Source: Siphlonurus alternatus (Eukaryota > Arthropoda > Insecta > Ephemeroptera > Siphlonuridae). Taken from it: a DNA stretch of 64,000 bases. Location of the stretch: positions 25,880,773 to 25,944,772 of the forward strand of contig OX463782.1 of the NCBI GenBank assembly GCA_949825025.1. The letters are read 5' to 3'. Below the pieces are notes generated by a model, which made no database searches, had not been told where the DNA came from, and saw nothing but the letters and a program-made list of their open reading frames with translations. Both the position numbers and the translations under genes were made by a program. Positions 48,050 through 59,670 of the stretch are shown here, in pieces; within the stretch, counting starts at the first letter, position 1; every line of letters starts with the position of its first letter.

Positions 48050-48432
48050 GGTAGAGATAATGCCCAAAAGCTGTTTGACGTACCCTCCTTTGATTAACAT
48101 GTAAACATTAGCTGTCAAATTCACAAAAATTCTGACATTTTGTTGAGAGACAGATATTAGTGCCTAAAAGCCATAGAAAAATTTCAAAACAATTTAACGA
48201 GCCGATTTTCTTTAATTTTCAGCATAGTGCTTTCCCATAGAGACAAACCAAGAACTTAATAAAAAAATAATAATAAAAAAACGACTCGTTAAATTGTTTT
48301 GAAACTTTTTCTACGGCTTTTAGGCACTAATATCTGCCTCTCAACAAAATTTCAGAATTTTCGTGAATTTCCCAAGGTTCACATGTTATCAAATTAGAGT
48401 ACGTCGAACAGCTGTTCGGCGTTATCTCTACC
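48050..48432. mobile_element. TTAA-flanked MITE (GGTAGAGATAATGCC family)
   Basis: TTAA (48046-48049, 48433-48436) flanks GGTAGAGATAATGCC...GGCGTTATCTCTACC. The long inner palindrome includes TTTTAGGCACTAATATCTGCC. It shares the first ten terminal bases with 41566-41944 but has a different core. Confidence 0.88.
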
Positions 48433-48536
48433 TTAAATATTCGCGATGATAGAAGGAATTTTGAACGGTATCCTAGCAACCAAACCTTCTGCAGAAACAA
48501 CAGCCACGTCTCAATATATCACGTTCCTCGTCCCAT

Positions 48537-48720
48537 CAGGCGCGAATCCAAGGGGTGGGGGGCGATGGTGGCGTATGGTCCCCCCCCCCAAAGGTCCCAA
48601 AACTGAAGGTGTTACCAACCCCCACCCATCGCCCTCCCCCCCACCCCCTGCCACTCCAAATTTTAACATTGCGGTAAAGGGCACCGCCCCGCCTAGAGCC
48701 GCGAGCTGGATCCGCCCCTG
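48537..48720. mobile_element. hAT-type MITE, third copy (diverged)
   Basis: Ends CAGGCGCGAATCCAAG and CTGGATCCGCCCCTG with G- and C-rich interior, like 43186-43362. No matching 8-bp flanks, so it is older or was rearranged. Truncated relatives of this family lie at about 12787, 53834 and 55610-55735. Confidence 0.7.
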
Positions 48721-48821
48721 GCCACGCCCAATTCTTTGGTGTCTCTCAGTTTTTCTGTAAACCAAACAATAAATACATTATGAGATGATAATAAAAAATT
48801 TCACCATGCAAAAAGATACTA

Positions 48822-48890
48822 AATAAAAAATTTAAAAGTAATAAAATTCTGACGTGACGTCAGAATTTTATTACTTTTAAATTTTTTATT
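48822..48890. repeat. 69-bp perfect-arm palindrome
   Basis: AATAAAAAATTTAAAAGTAA...TTCTGACGT and its reverse complement surround one central base. There is no clear target duplication. Confidence 0.8.
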
Positions 48891-49031
48891 TTTGCAGTAA
48901 ATGCAAAAATGGTTAACTTACAATTAATAAGCATACTGAACTGTCATATTTTAAAAACATCATAATAGCAATAAAGATTTGGTCTGTTTAAAAAACGGTA
49001 GCAATGCTGCTATTGTGATCGGCTTTAAAAA

Positions 49032-49249
49032 AGGTGCTTTCATATATTCAAAAGTTAATTGCTACAGATTTGAGTCTGTTCGACTGCGGCTGTTGTGGCA
49101 AAAAAAAAAAAAAAAATTGTGAATACTGTATCTACCGTAGAAAAAATAAAGTCATTTTGATTTTTTACTGAGTGCCGCAGCAAATCACCAGGCGTAATCA
49201 ACATGTTAGGCATGATTCCGTAGCAATTTTCGAATATGTGAAGGCTCCT
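49032..49249. mobile_element. AGGTGCTTTC MITE, copy 3 (diverged)
   Basis: AGGTGCTTTCATATATTC at the left and CGAATATGTGAAGGCTCCT at the right, with a poly-A run and decayed CTACGG palindromes within. It lies 86 bp left of copy 2. Confidence 0.72.
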
Positions 49250-49335
49250 TTGTGTCGAAATGCACAAGGAAGTCAAGCGTAGAAAACCTACTGTATTCAC
49301 AATTCAGTGTTGACGAATATGAATTTAATATATAA

Positions 49336-49615
49336 AGGTGCTTTCACATATTCGACAATCGCTACGGAAACGCTGCTCCGTAGCTACTTCGTAGCAAATG
49401 TGTTGATTTTGCTGCGGCGCACCGTAGCTGTTCCGTAGCACCTCGCGGCACGTTCTACGGAACTCCGTAGCAAAATCAAGATGAGTTTGATTTGATTTTG
49501 CTACGGCATTCACATGATTTTCCGCCGCAGCTGCCGCAGATGAACGAGAATATGTGAAAGGCTTACGGCATAGCTACGGAACTCCGTAGCGATTTTCGAA
49601 TATGTGAAAGCACCT
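49336..49615. mobile_element. AGGTGCTTTC MITE, copy 2
   Basis: AGGTGCTTTCACATATTCG...CGAATATGTGAAAGCACCT with CCGTAGC/GCTACGG palindromes throughout; flanks TAA and TTA. An opposite-orientation relative of the core of copy 1. Confidence 0.85.
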
Positions 49616-50071
49616 TTACCAATATGGATCATATCATGATAAAGATTAAATAGCAGTGTGTACACACATTACATGCATACATAAAAAAAGTAATGTTACT
49701 CCAAATATCTTAAACTTTATTACAATACTGTATGCATACATGCATATAAGCTAGGTAAAAGGCATATATTATTATTGCCATTTTTGGTGCAAAAAATTAA
49801 AAGGAGTCAAAAAGGTATGCATAATGGTCCTACACACAATGCAGTGTACGTAGCTGGTGCAGGGCTATTCTCCTATAATTGACATAATGGGAGAATAGCA
49901 CTGAGCACTGAGAAAGTGTATGCCTTAAGTATGCATACAGTATAAATGCAGTGCATTCCGAGATTATGAACATAAAAGTGCCTTACTCGGAGCATGCATT
50001 TGCATACAGTACACCAGCCTCCAGACTCAAACAAAGAAAGCTGGATCAGAAAGTGTTCACGTTGTAGGATT

Positions 50072-51202
50072 AATTAAGATTAAGATTAAGATTAAATAGC
50101 AGTGTGTACACACATTACATACATACACCACTGCTTGCGGCTATTGTGGGTATTCCACCACGGTGGCTCGCTTGCTTGCGGCTGACTCTCTCAGCCCCTC
50201 CCTGAACTCACCAACACTCCGAGCATCCACAAGCCCAGAGTCCAACAAATTCCACTCCCTCACCGTTCTTCTCAAAAAAGAATACTTGCCCACATCATTT
50301 TTGCTTCTCCTATACTCCAGCTTCCAATCATGGTCCCTCCTACCTTTATAACGCCCTTCCTCAGTACGATCGCTAAGCTCCTCCCAGCCCTTTTGGTTCC
50401 TAGTTATTTTATACATTGCTGTCAGTCTACTTTGCTTCCTCCTTTCCTCCAGATCCTCCCATCCCAGTTGCTCTATCATTCTAGTCACACTCTCTCTTCC
50501 CTTATAAATTTTGTTTTTATCACAGATAAAGCTCCAGTTCCCCTTTTCTAAGACCCTTCTTGCTGCTCGTCTTTGTATCTTTTCCATCTCTTTCTTCCCT
50601 TTTGCTCTATACGGGTCCCATGCATTACATCCATATTCCATTATTGGTCTAATCAGAGACTTGTATGCTTTTTCTCTTACTGTCCTGCCCGCCCCCTTAA
50701 GATTCCTCATTACAAACTCCAGATTCCTTCTGCTCTTTGCGGTTACATACCTAATATGTTCATCCCAATTAAGTTTGCACTGAAGCATTACTCCCAGATA
50801 TTTGTATTTGTCCTCTGATTTGATTTCTTCCCCCTCCATAAAATATTTAACCTGACTTTGCTCCCTTCTTTTGTTGAACTTAACCACACTACATTTTCCC
50901 ACATTAAGCTTCATTTTATTAGCTTCTATCCATATACCCACTGTCTCCAGATCCTTTTGTAGAATTTGCTCATCCTGCTTATTCCTTACTGTCCTATAGA
51001 TTACGCTGTCATCAGCAAAAAGCCTCATCTCCGACTCCAAATTCTGTACAATATCATTAATAAAAATAATAAAAAGTAGCGGCCCTAGCACACTACCCTG
51101 AGGGACTCCAGAAGTAACCTTCACTACCTCAGACAACGTTTGCCCTAGCTTGACTCTCTGTACTCTGTCAGTTAAAAAATCTTCTATAAAATTTAGGAAG
51201 TG
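50072..51202 (-). pseudogene. 5'-truncated CR1/L2-like LINE with intact RT C-terminal frame
   Basis: On the minus strand one open frame runs from the junction at about 51202 to 50141, over 350 residues. It holds HFLNFIEDFLTDRVQRVKLG, RT motif GVPQGSVLGPLLF, the catalytic FADDS (the F/YxDD box), YLGVMLQ, YKSLIRPIMEYGCNAWDP and the post-RT RRTVREWNLLDSGLVDA segment typical of CR1/L2-like LINEs. The endonuclease and N-terminal RT are missing, cut where the palindromic repeat array starts. After the stop there is a short 3' UTR with GTGTACACACTGCTATTTAA and a tail of TTAATC repeats (about 50072-50097). A copy of the 3' UTR lies at 49646-49685. Although open, it is a fragment without its own start. 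Copies at 27087-28066 and 26815-27060 are more decayed. Confidence 0.92.
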
Positions 51203-52060
51203 ACTATTCGCACCGCTGCGGTGCAGTTAACTTGTAAAATCGCTATTCGCACCCGCGGTGCGAATAGCTCTAAATAAAGTTTATTACACCGCTGCGGTGT
51301 AACAAAATTTTAAAACCACTATTCGTACGGTGCGAATAGCGTTATCAAATTTTGTTACACCGCTGCGGTGTAATAAATTCTTAAAAACGCTATTCGCACC
51401 GTTGGGTGCGCGCGCACCTGAACAAAACGTAGGATAAATACCAAACTTGTTCCCATGATTCCCAACGAATCACCACAGTCTAGTGGTATTACCTCAGCTT
51501 TCCACCCGGATATTTATGGTTCGAAACCCGGTGAGGTATAAGAAACTTTTTATTTCAGTTAAACTTGTAAAATCGCTATTTGTTTCCGCGGTGCGAATAG
51601 CTCTAAATAAAGTTTATTACACCGCTGCGGTGTAACAAAATTTTAAAACCACTATTCGTACCCGCGGTGCGAATAGCGTTATCAAATTTTGTTACACCGC
51701 TGCGGTGTAATAAATTCTTAAAAACGCTATTCGCACCGTTGGGTGCGCGCGCACCCGAACAAAACGTAGGATAAATACCAAACTTGTTCCCATGATTCCC
51801 AACGAATCACCACAGTCTAGTGGTATTACCTCAGCTTTCCACCCGGATATTTATGGTTCGAAACCCGGTGAGGTATAAGAAACTTTTTATTTCAGTTAAA
51901 CTTGTAAAATCGCTATTCGTTTCCGCGGTGCGAATAGCTCTAAATAAAGTTTATTACACCGCTGCGGTGTAACAAAATTTTAAAACCACTATTCGTACCC
52001 GCGGTGCGAATAGCATTATAAAATTTTATTACACCGCTGCGGTGTAAGTCGTGTAACAAA
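51203..52060. repeat. Tandem 335-bp repeat with GC palindromes and a tRNA-like segment
   Basis: About 2.5 direct copies (51229, 51562 and 51899 starts, period 333-337). Each unit contains palindromes such as GCTATTCGCACC...GGTGCGAATAGC and TTACACCGCTGCGGTGTAA. The first two full units also have a tRNA-Gly-like piece, with GTCTAGTGGTATTACC (box A-like) and GGTTCGAAACC (box B-like). Related GGTGCGAATAGC palindromes cluster at 59098-59575. Confidence 0.85.
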
Positions 52061-52794
52061 TTTTTAAAACCGCATTTTTTTTGTAACGGTCGTGAGTGAC
52101 TTTACCCGGTTCAATAAATAGCCCCGGTATAATTAATACCGCTCAGATCAGCGCGCAAATATATTTCCAGCATTTTAAAATGAAAACAATCAATTCATTT
52201 AACTAAGAAGGGAAAATTCAAAGCTAATATATATCTCCATCTCTAGAATCAATAGTGGAAATTTTGTATTTATTTTAATAACGCCAGAAAGGTTTAATAT
52301 GATTTCCGGTGAAGAAACGCTGACTCTGGCGACGCGGCTGCCATCACTCCCACCACTCCAATTTTTTCCCATTATATACAATTATACTGATTATACATTC
52401 CTGACAATAAAAAAGAATATATATAAAATTTTAGCTTTATATAATATTCTGTTATTATAATGTTATTAATTAAATTATCAAGTTTGTCATTATTAATAAT
52501 ATAGTACGCAAAAATGATGATGTTATTTCCAATCGATTAATTAATTATCAATTTATAATGCAGTTTTACTTGAGAAATGGCTAGGGAATTGCATAAATGC
52601 TTTTTTTTTATATATCGATCATGCAATTGAACTTTAATTACTATATAAATTGTTCTAATCATCGCAGAAAAATAATTTTTGTAAATATATAATATAATTA
52701 ATATATATATACTGCTAGATAGGAAATTGAATTTTGTGATTTCATCCCAATCGTTGAAAAAGACGAAAGATGATTTTTTATGGATGTTGAAATT

Positions 52795-52839
<45 letters not shown>

Positions 52840-53559
52840 TTATTAAACCTTAGCAAAAACCTCATAATATATATTTCTGAATTTTTTTTCAGAGACAGCT
52901 AGAGTTCTTATATAGTACCAAAATAAAAATATATGTGGAAAAAATTTCAAAACAATCGGACGATCAAAATTTTTTAAATTATAGTGCGCATTTCGATTTG
53001 AGCAGAACCGGCAGAACTCTCATGATACAACTATAATAGATAGGTCCATCAGCCCTACGAATTTGGACTGATCTGCGCATTTTGGCCAAAAACACCCAAG
53101 GTGACGTCACGTAGTGAGCTCAAAACAGCTGTTTTGCTGCACGAGGGGCCCCTACCGGAGCAGAATTTTTGTTCAATATTAGCGAGAACGTTGCTTTTTA
53201 TCTCATCTCAAATTTGATATTTATTTGCAATACTACAAGCCAAACCGGTTGCAGAGTTAACGTATTAAAAGAATTTTTAAACACTGCAATTCGCAAGCAA
53301 TCTGGGGTAGAAGTTCGTATCTTTGTTCATAAGGCATACAAAGTTGCTATTGGCCGTGCGCAGATTAGTCACCTAGCGTTTGCGCAGCTTCATTTGGATT
53401 CAAGCTTTTTTATCATGCACACTTTGCAGAGCCATGCGCAGTAGACTACTAACATTTAAAACTCGTTTCTGCGCAGCTTTTCTAAGCCGTGGCTATTAAT
53501 TTACGGAAAACTCTATAATAGAGCAGAAAAAATTAAACGTATGCACCGTGCGCATGGGA
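52061..53559. other. AT-rich intergenic region
   Basis: Contains a TA tract at 52798-52833, and ordinary AT-rich sequence elsewhere. 53000-53480 is less AT-rich, but I recognise no protein in the open frame near 53169-53444. Right of it begins the GCCGAA-type repeat. Confidence 0.5.
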
Positions 53560-53890
<331 letters not shown>

Positions 53891-55148
53891 ATTATTATAA
53901 ATTAACACTGTAATAGAACACATAAAACACACATACAAACTATATATAATAGTTACAGAATAATAGAAAATGATAATTGATAATAAAAGAATATAAAATA
54001 AAATAACAGATGATATTAACAGCCTGTTACATCATAATATATCATATATATATACAGGGGCGTGCGGTCCATAAAAGCAATGCAAGCAATGCTTGCCCTA
54101 AAATTTACCGAGAAAGAAGAAGAAAATAAATTTCGTGACAAGCATTTTTTTCTCTCTTAACAATTTTAAATTTGCCAGCATTTTGCCGCATTTAAATCGG
54201 AGATTTATTTTTTTTGTCTTGCAATAGCAGCGCCTCTACTGGTATAAGCAATCACTTTGGTTGCTTGTAAATAAAACCACCCAACGTAAAGCTTCATAAG
54301 GAAATGTATGGGGAGGGGGTGGTAAATGCTGAAGCTTGTGGAATGTACAAGCACTGCTTGTACAATGGCGGCTCTGGGGAATCGGAACGCCCAACTGGTT
54401 AAATAGTGTATCAATAGATGGCGCATAAATGATAAAAATCAGGGACAAAATTTAAGGGTCCACGCGCGAGTGACTCATCAATCATCAAAGTTTAGTTTTT
54501 AGTTTCCGGGAAACTAATAATAAGCAATACAGTGCGTGATTTTTGTGGCTCTTTATAAGTGTTTTTTCGTGCTTTTCTCCAATATTTTATTTAATTAATG
54601 GACTATAAAAACGCACTAATTTGCCATGCATAAAAAAATTCTTCATCTCAGTGTTTTGTACAATTTAATTCTTATAATTTAATTGCTTTAGCGTGTGATG
54701 ATTACGTTTTTATTTTTTTTTGTTATAAAAATGGCAGAATACTTCAAGAAGAAAATATTATTCCTAATCTTTTACAAAAAAAATTTTGGCGCTATAATAG
54801 AAACATGCACAACTGAAAAAACGTAAATCGTTTGTGCAGGCCGCCCTATTCCCGAATGAAAAGGTACACCGTTAAGGTATTTAAATGCATATACAGCTAA
54901 AAAAAGATAATTATGCATAGCTGTATGCACCATGATCAATGATCATGATCGAAAGTGAATAAAAAAAATTAAAAATTTACGGCAATTAGCTAATTAAGGA
55001 AACAATTTTATTGAGAGCGTTTGTATGATTATAATTTATGTATATCTCCTGTAATGAAAATTCGAGTGCCACGCCCCCTTTTTCAAAAAAATCGCGCCTC
55101 CGGCGGGGTATTAGCCCCTCGGGGCTGCTCGGGGCCCCCTCCGCTGTG

Positions 55149-55205
<57 letters not shown>

Positions 55206-55938
55206 CACTGCACATATATAAAACAAAATATGACATTGAAAATAATTTAATAAATAGAATGAAAAACTTATTGCTTAATTGCTATTCAAAATATAGACTA
55301 TATAATATGAAGTCTCCCTTGGCATAATCGCTGATATAGGTTTAATTCTTGATTTACAGATATTTAAATGATATTGGCTACAATATTCATTACATAATTT
55401 ACATAAACAGGAATAACAGGATTGTGCAGCTTTATGATAACCAGAGGATTTACACATTAGATGATGGAAGCCATGAACAGCTTGGCGAGTTAAGACATTT
55501 CTAACATTGGATCTATCCAATTGGGGCAGACATCAATGTTTACATGTCATATTAACATATCAGTGCTGTATAGCGATTATATATATCCCGCATAATGTTA
55601 AAATTTTGAGTAGGATATAAGGGGGGTGACGGGTGTGGGAACTGGTAACACCTTCAACAATGTATTTTGGGACCTTTTAGGGGGGGGGGGGGGCGATCGC
55701 CCCCATCGCCTACCCCCCTTGCATCCGCGCATGTTTTGCGCATATATATATATATATATTATATATATATATATATATATCATTATAATAAATTAATAAT
55801 TACTTTTGCCTATACCATTGTTTGGTGTGGGCCGAAGTATATATATGGGTACCATTATATATAATACCATGGTGTGTGCAAAAGTACATAGGCACAAAAG
55901 TGTAGGAGAAGAGTAATATAGGCACAAGTGTAGGAAAA
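53891..55938. other. Intergenic region with repeat remnants
   Basis: 54056 has a hAT-like left end, CAGGGGCGTGCGG, without a visible right end. 55065-55150 is a GC patch (CCCCTCGGGGCTGCTCGGGG) next to a (TA)n tract at 55151-55203. 55605-55735 is a G-rich hAT-type remnant, followed by TA repeats to 55780. No gene seen. Confidence 0.5.
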
Positions 55939-56349
55939 TCGGTCATTTTTTTTTTTTTTTTACAAGGATACACCCCTAAGAGCTTACAGCTCGCGACGGG
56001 GTACTGGGTAGAGATAAGGTAGGGAACGGATAGTGGCCACGGCCTGCATGCTTACGCGTCCCAGCATTCGCTGAGGTGAGACTGAGGGAACCGTGGAAAA
56101 CCTCAGTCAGGACGGACACCTCTACTTTTTCTCAATGGACCAAAGCGATGTCCAAAGCCTGGGGAACCACACACAAGTGCATCACTGCACTGGGTGGAAA
56201 GCGAGACGAATTTATCCCAGGGCGATCGAGGGAGCAGCGTATTTTTTACTTGAAACGGTCACCCATCCAAGTACTAACCACGTACGCTCGACGTAGCCTG
56301 ACTTCGGTGATCTAACGAGAGCCGGTCAATGCACTGCGCCACGCTCGAC
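55939..56349 (-). mobile_element. 5S-SINE, near full length
   Basis: Reversed tail TTTTTACAAGGATACACC at the left and 5S-like head at the right (minus strand: GAAGTCAGGCTACGTCGAGC, then TGGTTAGTACTTGGATGGG). TCATTTT flanks it on both sides and may be the target duplication. Confidence 0.9.
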
Positions 56350-56526
56350 CTCATTTTCCCTATACGTTTTGCCTATATTATACTTTGGTATGGGAATAGT
56401 GTGGGTATATGCCCATACAATATCCCATATTATTTCCCTTACTATTCCTATAATATACATTATTTTTACTTGAGTTATTATAAATATATATATAATTATA
56501 TATATATATATATAATATATATATAT

Positions 56527-58683
56527 CGATGTTCTCCCTGCTTTTTTACCGATCTGCATTTGTTTTATTTTACTTTTTTACCTATCTGTTTTTTATTTAT
56601 CAAACTTTTTTACCTATCTGTTTTTATTTTGTCACACTTTTTTACCTATCTGTTTTTGTTTCTTCAAACTTTTTTACCTATCTGTCAATTTGAAAAAAAA
56701 AATTTTATCGCGGAAAAATATAGAGTGCACCACCGTACGTAAGCTGTTAAAATTTCAGAGTGTTTCGCGGCTTTTTTATAATTTAAATTAAATAAGAACA
56801 ATCCGGAAAAATCAGCTGACAGACCAAAACAAATCTCGTGCGACGTTTATTTCTGCTTTTCTTCTGAGTCTACATACTCTACATGCAAATAAGGATTGAA
56901 ATAGGTAAGAATTTTATATTCTATTATTAACTAAGTAATATTTACATTCATTAGAGTGAATTACGTAATAATAATGATCGCAATAGTAACAATTTGTTGT
57001 TTTTACAGCTCAGCATAGAGATTGGACCAATTAAGCACTAGTTGTCGGAGCTCTGAACAAGCCGAGTCAGTTTTGACGATTGAAGAACAATGTACTGATA
57101 CTTGAAATTCCTTTGTTACCTTATTAGACTTGGCAGATGTAGAGCAAATTATTAATCGTGAAGTAAACAATTCTAAAACGTTAACAGAGAATGAAAAAGA
57201 AATTAACAAAAATTAAAAGTAATATTAGACGTCTTTCATTTGAAAAATTCACAAACCAAAATCTTCGCCAGCAGGGGAAACCATGCATATGTTGGAACGA
57301 AGACACAACTTGGTATTGTTTCACCTGACAACAAGCCTGCAGTGGTGATGAAAGCTGGGTGTAAATGCAGTGAGAAGGACACCCAAAAGTTCATTAAAAT
57401 TCTGTGCCAATGTGAGTGAAAAGGATAGAGAAAAAATTCATAATAATTTTTATTCCCTTGACAAATATGCAAAACAAGTGTTTGTTCGAGACTGTCGTTA
57501 CAGCTGCACCAAAACGTAGAAAATTGAGTAGCCCTGTAAAGCTACGTAAACAAGGACAACGGCAGTATTTCCTTAGGACTGAGAGTGGTAATTTAAAGTT
57601 TGTGAAATGATGTATACTAATACACTCTGCCTGTCTGCTAAAACAATCAGAAACTGGACATCAGAAGATTTTATGGCCCCACAGAATATATATAAATTAA
57701 GCATATTTTGTACTGAACAGCGAAAGCTACATGAAGAATATTTCATTTAATTTTCGTTTCATTTATATTATATTACTGTATATATTATACAAAAATTGTT
57801 GCAAAACATATAATAATATTTATACTTATCATTAATTTGATATATTATTATGTTTGATATTAATATAAATTAATAATTATTAATTTGATGAGTTTTATTT
57901 ATCCGTAGAGGCTATAAAATATGCAAAAAAACAAATTTCAATTATGTAAACTTTAAAATACTGTAGTGACTTTGAAATTAAAGGTTTGCATAGTATCTTA
58001 ATTACAATAATCAATACATACATTTTTTTTTAATCCTAAATGATTGCTTAGAATGTAAAAAGTATAATTATATTTTTTATTTAGTCAAATTCCCTATTCC
58101 CATGGCCTTTTATAAACGTTACAAAAATAAATTTAATTCTTTTATGTTACAATTTTATTCTTTACCAAAAATGCCGAGGATAATAATGAATTAGCATTAC
58201 TTTTTTCGTATTCACAATAACTATATATGCCGATTGATGCATCATCAATTACTGTTTTATTAATGTTCCTTAATTACCATAATTGCATATTATATGTATG
58301 GTAAACTTCATTATTACACGCGTAATAATAAGTAATAAAACTTATTGAGCAGAATTTTGAATCCCGATTATATTTTTTTACGCGAGAAATTTACGGAATT
58401 TGAAAAAAAAAAAATCGTTACAACGAGTAATAATATATTACCTTTAAAAAAAGCTAAGTGTATGTTTAAATAATCACAACAATAAAGAAATAAACAGTTT
58501 AAACCTTCTCCTGAACAATTCACTTTTTCACAGATAGGTAAAAAAGTTTGAAGAAACAAAAACAGATAGGTAAAAAAGTGTGACAAAATAAAAACAGATA
58601 GGTAAAAAAGTTTGATAAATAAAAAACAGATAGGTAAAAAAGTAAAATAAAACAAATGCAGATCGGTAAAAAAGCAGGGAGAA

Positions 58684-58688
<5 letters not shown>
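56527..58688 (+). mobile_element. 2162-bp TIR element E1, copy 2 (uninterrupted)
   Basis: Inverted sister of 35212-42835, with the same 159-bp terminal repeats (56527-56685, 58530-58688) and the empty insertion site ATA at 56874-56876. Short reading frames inside are identical in sequence between the two copies, so they separated recently. TA sequence flanks both ends. Confidence 0.92.
57247..57690 (+). pseudogene. Frameshifted E1-encoded protein remnant
   Basis: Three frames carry consecutive protein-like pieces: KTQLGIVSPDNKPAVVMKAG with CKCSEKDTQKF; then VSEKDREKIHNNFYSLDKYA; then APKRRKLSSPVKLRKQGQRQ; then after another shift MMYTNTLCLSAKTIRNWTSE. The order (Cys pair, ...EKDREKI..NFYSL..., basic stretch, ...V....NTL.LS..TIR) resembles uncharacterised animal proteins that are often associated with mobile elements; this resemblance is from memory and untested. 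No DDE catalytic region was found. Confidence 0.5.
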
Positions 58689-58714
<26 letters not shown>

Positions 58715-58849
58715 TTAATTCTTGCCTGCATATATATATTAAAATAATTTTATGTCGCGTGCAGGGCTCGTTAATAATTATAATTGCTATATAGCAATAT
58801 ATTAATTTAATTGACATATATATTATATAATTATATATATTTATATTTA

Positions 58850-58857
<8 letters not shown>

Positions 58858-58925
<68 letters not shown>

Positions 58926-58950
58926 CATATATATATCATATATATATATG
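58858..58950. repeat. (TA)n tract
   Basis: Pure TA run of about 60 bp, then imperfect TA sequence, just right of E1 copy 2. Confidence 0.95.
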
Positions 58951-59097
58951 TGGGATAATATGGGAGAAACCAAAAACTTATCGGCGTGTATGGGCGCGGC
59001 AAAGAGGAACTAATTATAATAAAATCCGCGGACTAATCACAGCGCAGCCCGTGCAGCTTTTCGCAGTTGTTTAGAATATTCGCGCAGCTCGAATCTG

Positions 59098-59575
59098 AGC
59101 GGTGCGAATAGCGTTCTTAAAAGTTTTCTACACCGCAGTGGTACAAATAACTTATAAAACAGCTATTTACACCGAAAAGCTTGTCGCCTCCTCTTTATTT
59201 CGGTGCGAATAATATTTATGATAGTTTATGGCACTCATAGTTTATGGCGGTGCGAATAACGGAGTGAATTTTATTTGCACCGCATCGGTGTTAAAAAATT
59301 GTAAAAACACTATATACACCAGCGGTGCGAATAGCAAGTTTAAATAGGAACCGTTATTCGCACCGTAAAAACTAAAAGTTCTCTCACTTTTTTGTGGTGC
59401 GAATAACATTTTGAAAGCTTTTCAGTACCGCAGCGGTGCGAATAGCAATACTACATTGGAGCTGCTATTCGCACCGCAGTGGTGCAAATGACTACCGTTT
59501 TAGCTATTCGCACCTCGGTGCGAATAGCATTTTCGTGCTTTTTTAGCACCATTTCGGTGCGAATATCGCCGGCCT
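59098..59575. repeat. GGTGCGAATAGC palindrome cluster
   Basis: About ten occurrences of GGTGCGAATA or its reverse TATTCGCACC, often paired as hairpins (GCTATTCGCACCTCGGTGCG). Related to 51203-52060 but without its regular 335-bp period or its tRNA-like part. The minus strand at 59576-59670 is an open piece (MDIETGILVPHNILVNKIRE) that I do not recognise. Confidence 0.75.
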
Positions 59576-59670
59576 AAAATTTATCAAGCCTTCTTCACCT
59601 ACCGCTTCTCTTATTTTATTCACTAGTATATTATGTGGCACTAATATACCTGTTTCTATGTCCATATTAT

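Noticed and set aside
51203..52060. CRISPR-like array of palindromic repeats
   Set aside because: Eukaryotic context, 335-bp tandem unit with repeated spacers and no cas genes.
53169..53444. 91-aa ORF in the region 53.0-53.5 kb
   Set aside because: No recognisable domain, flanked by repeat sequence; likely chance or old transposon sequence.
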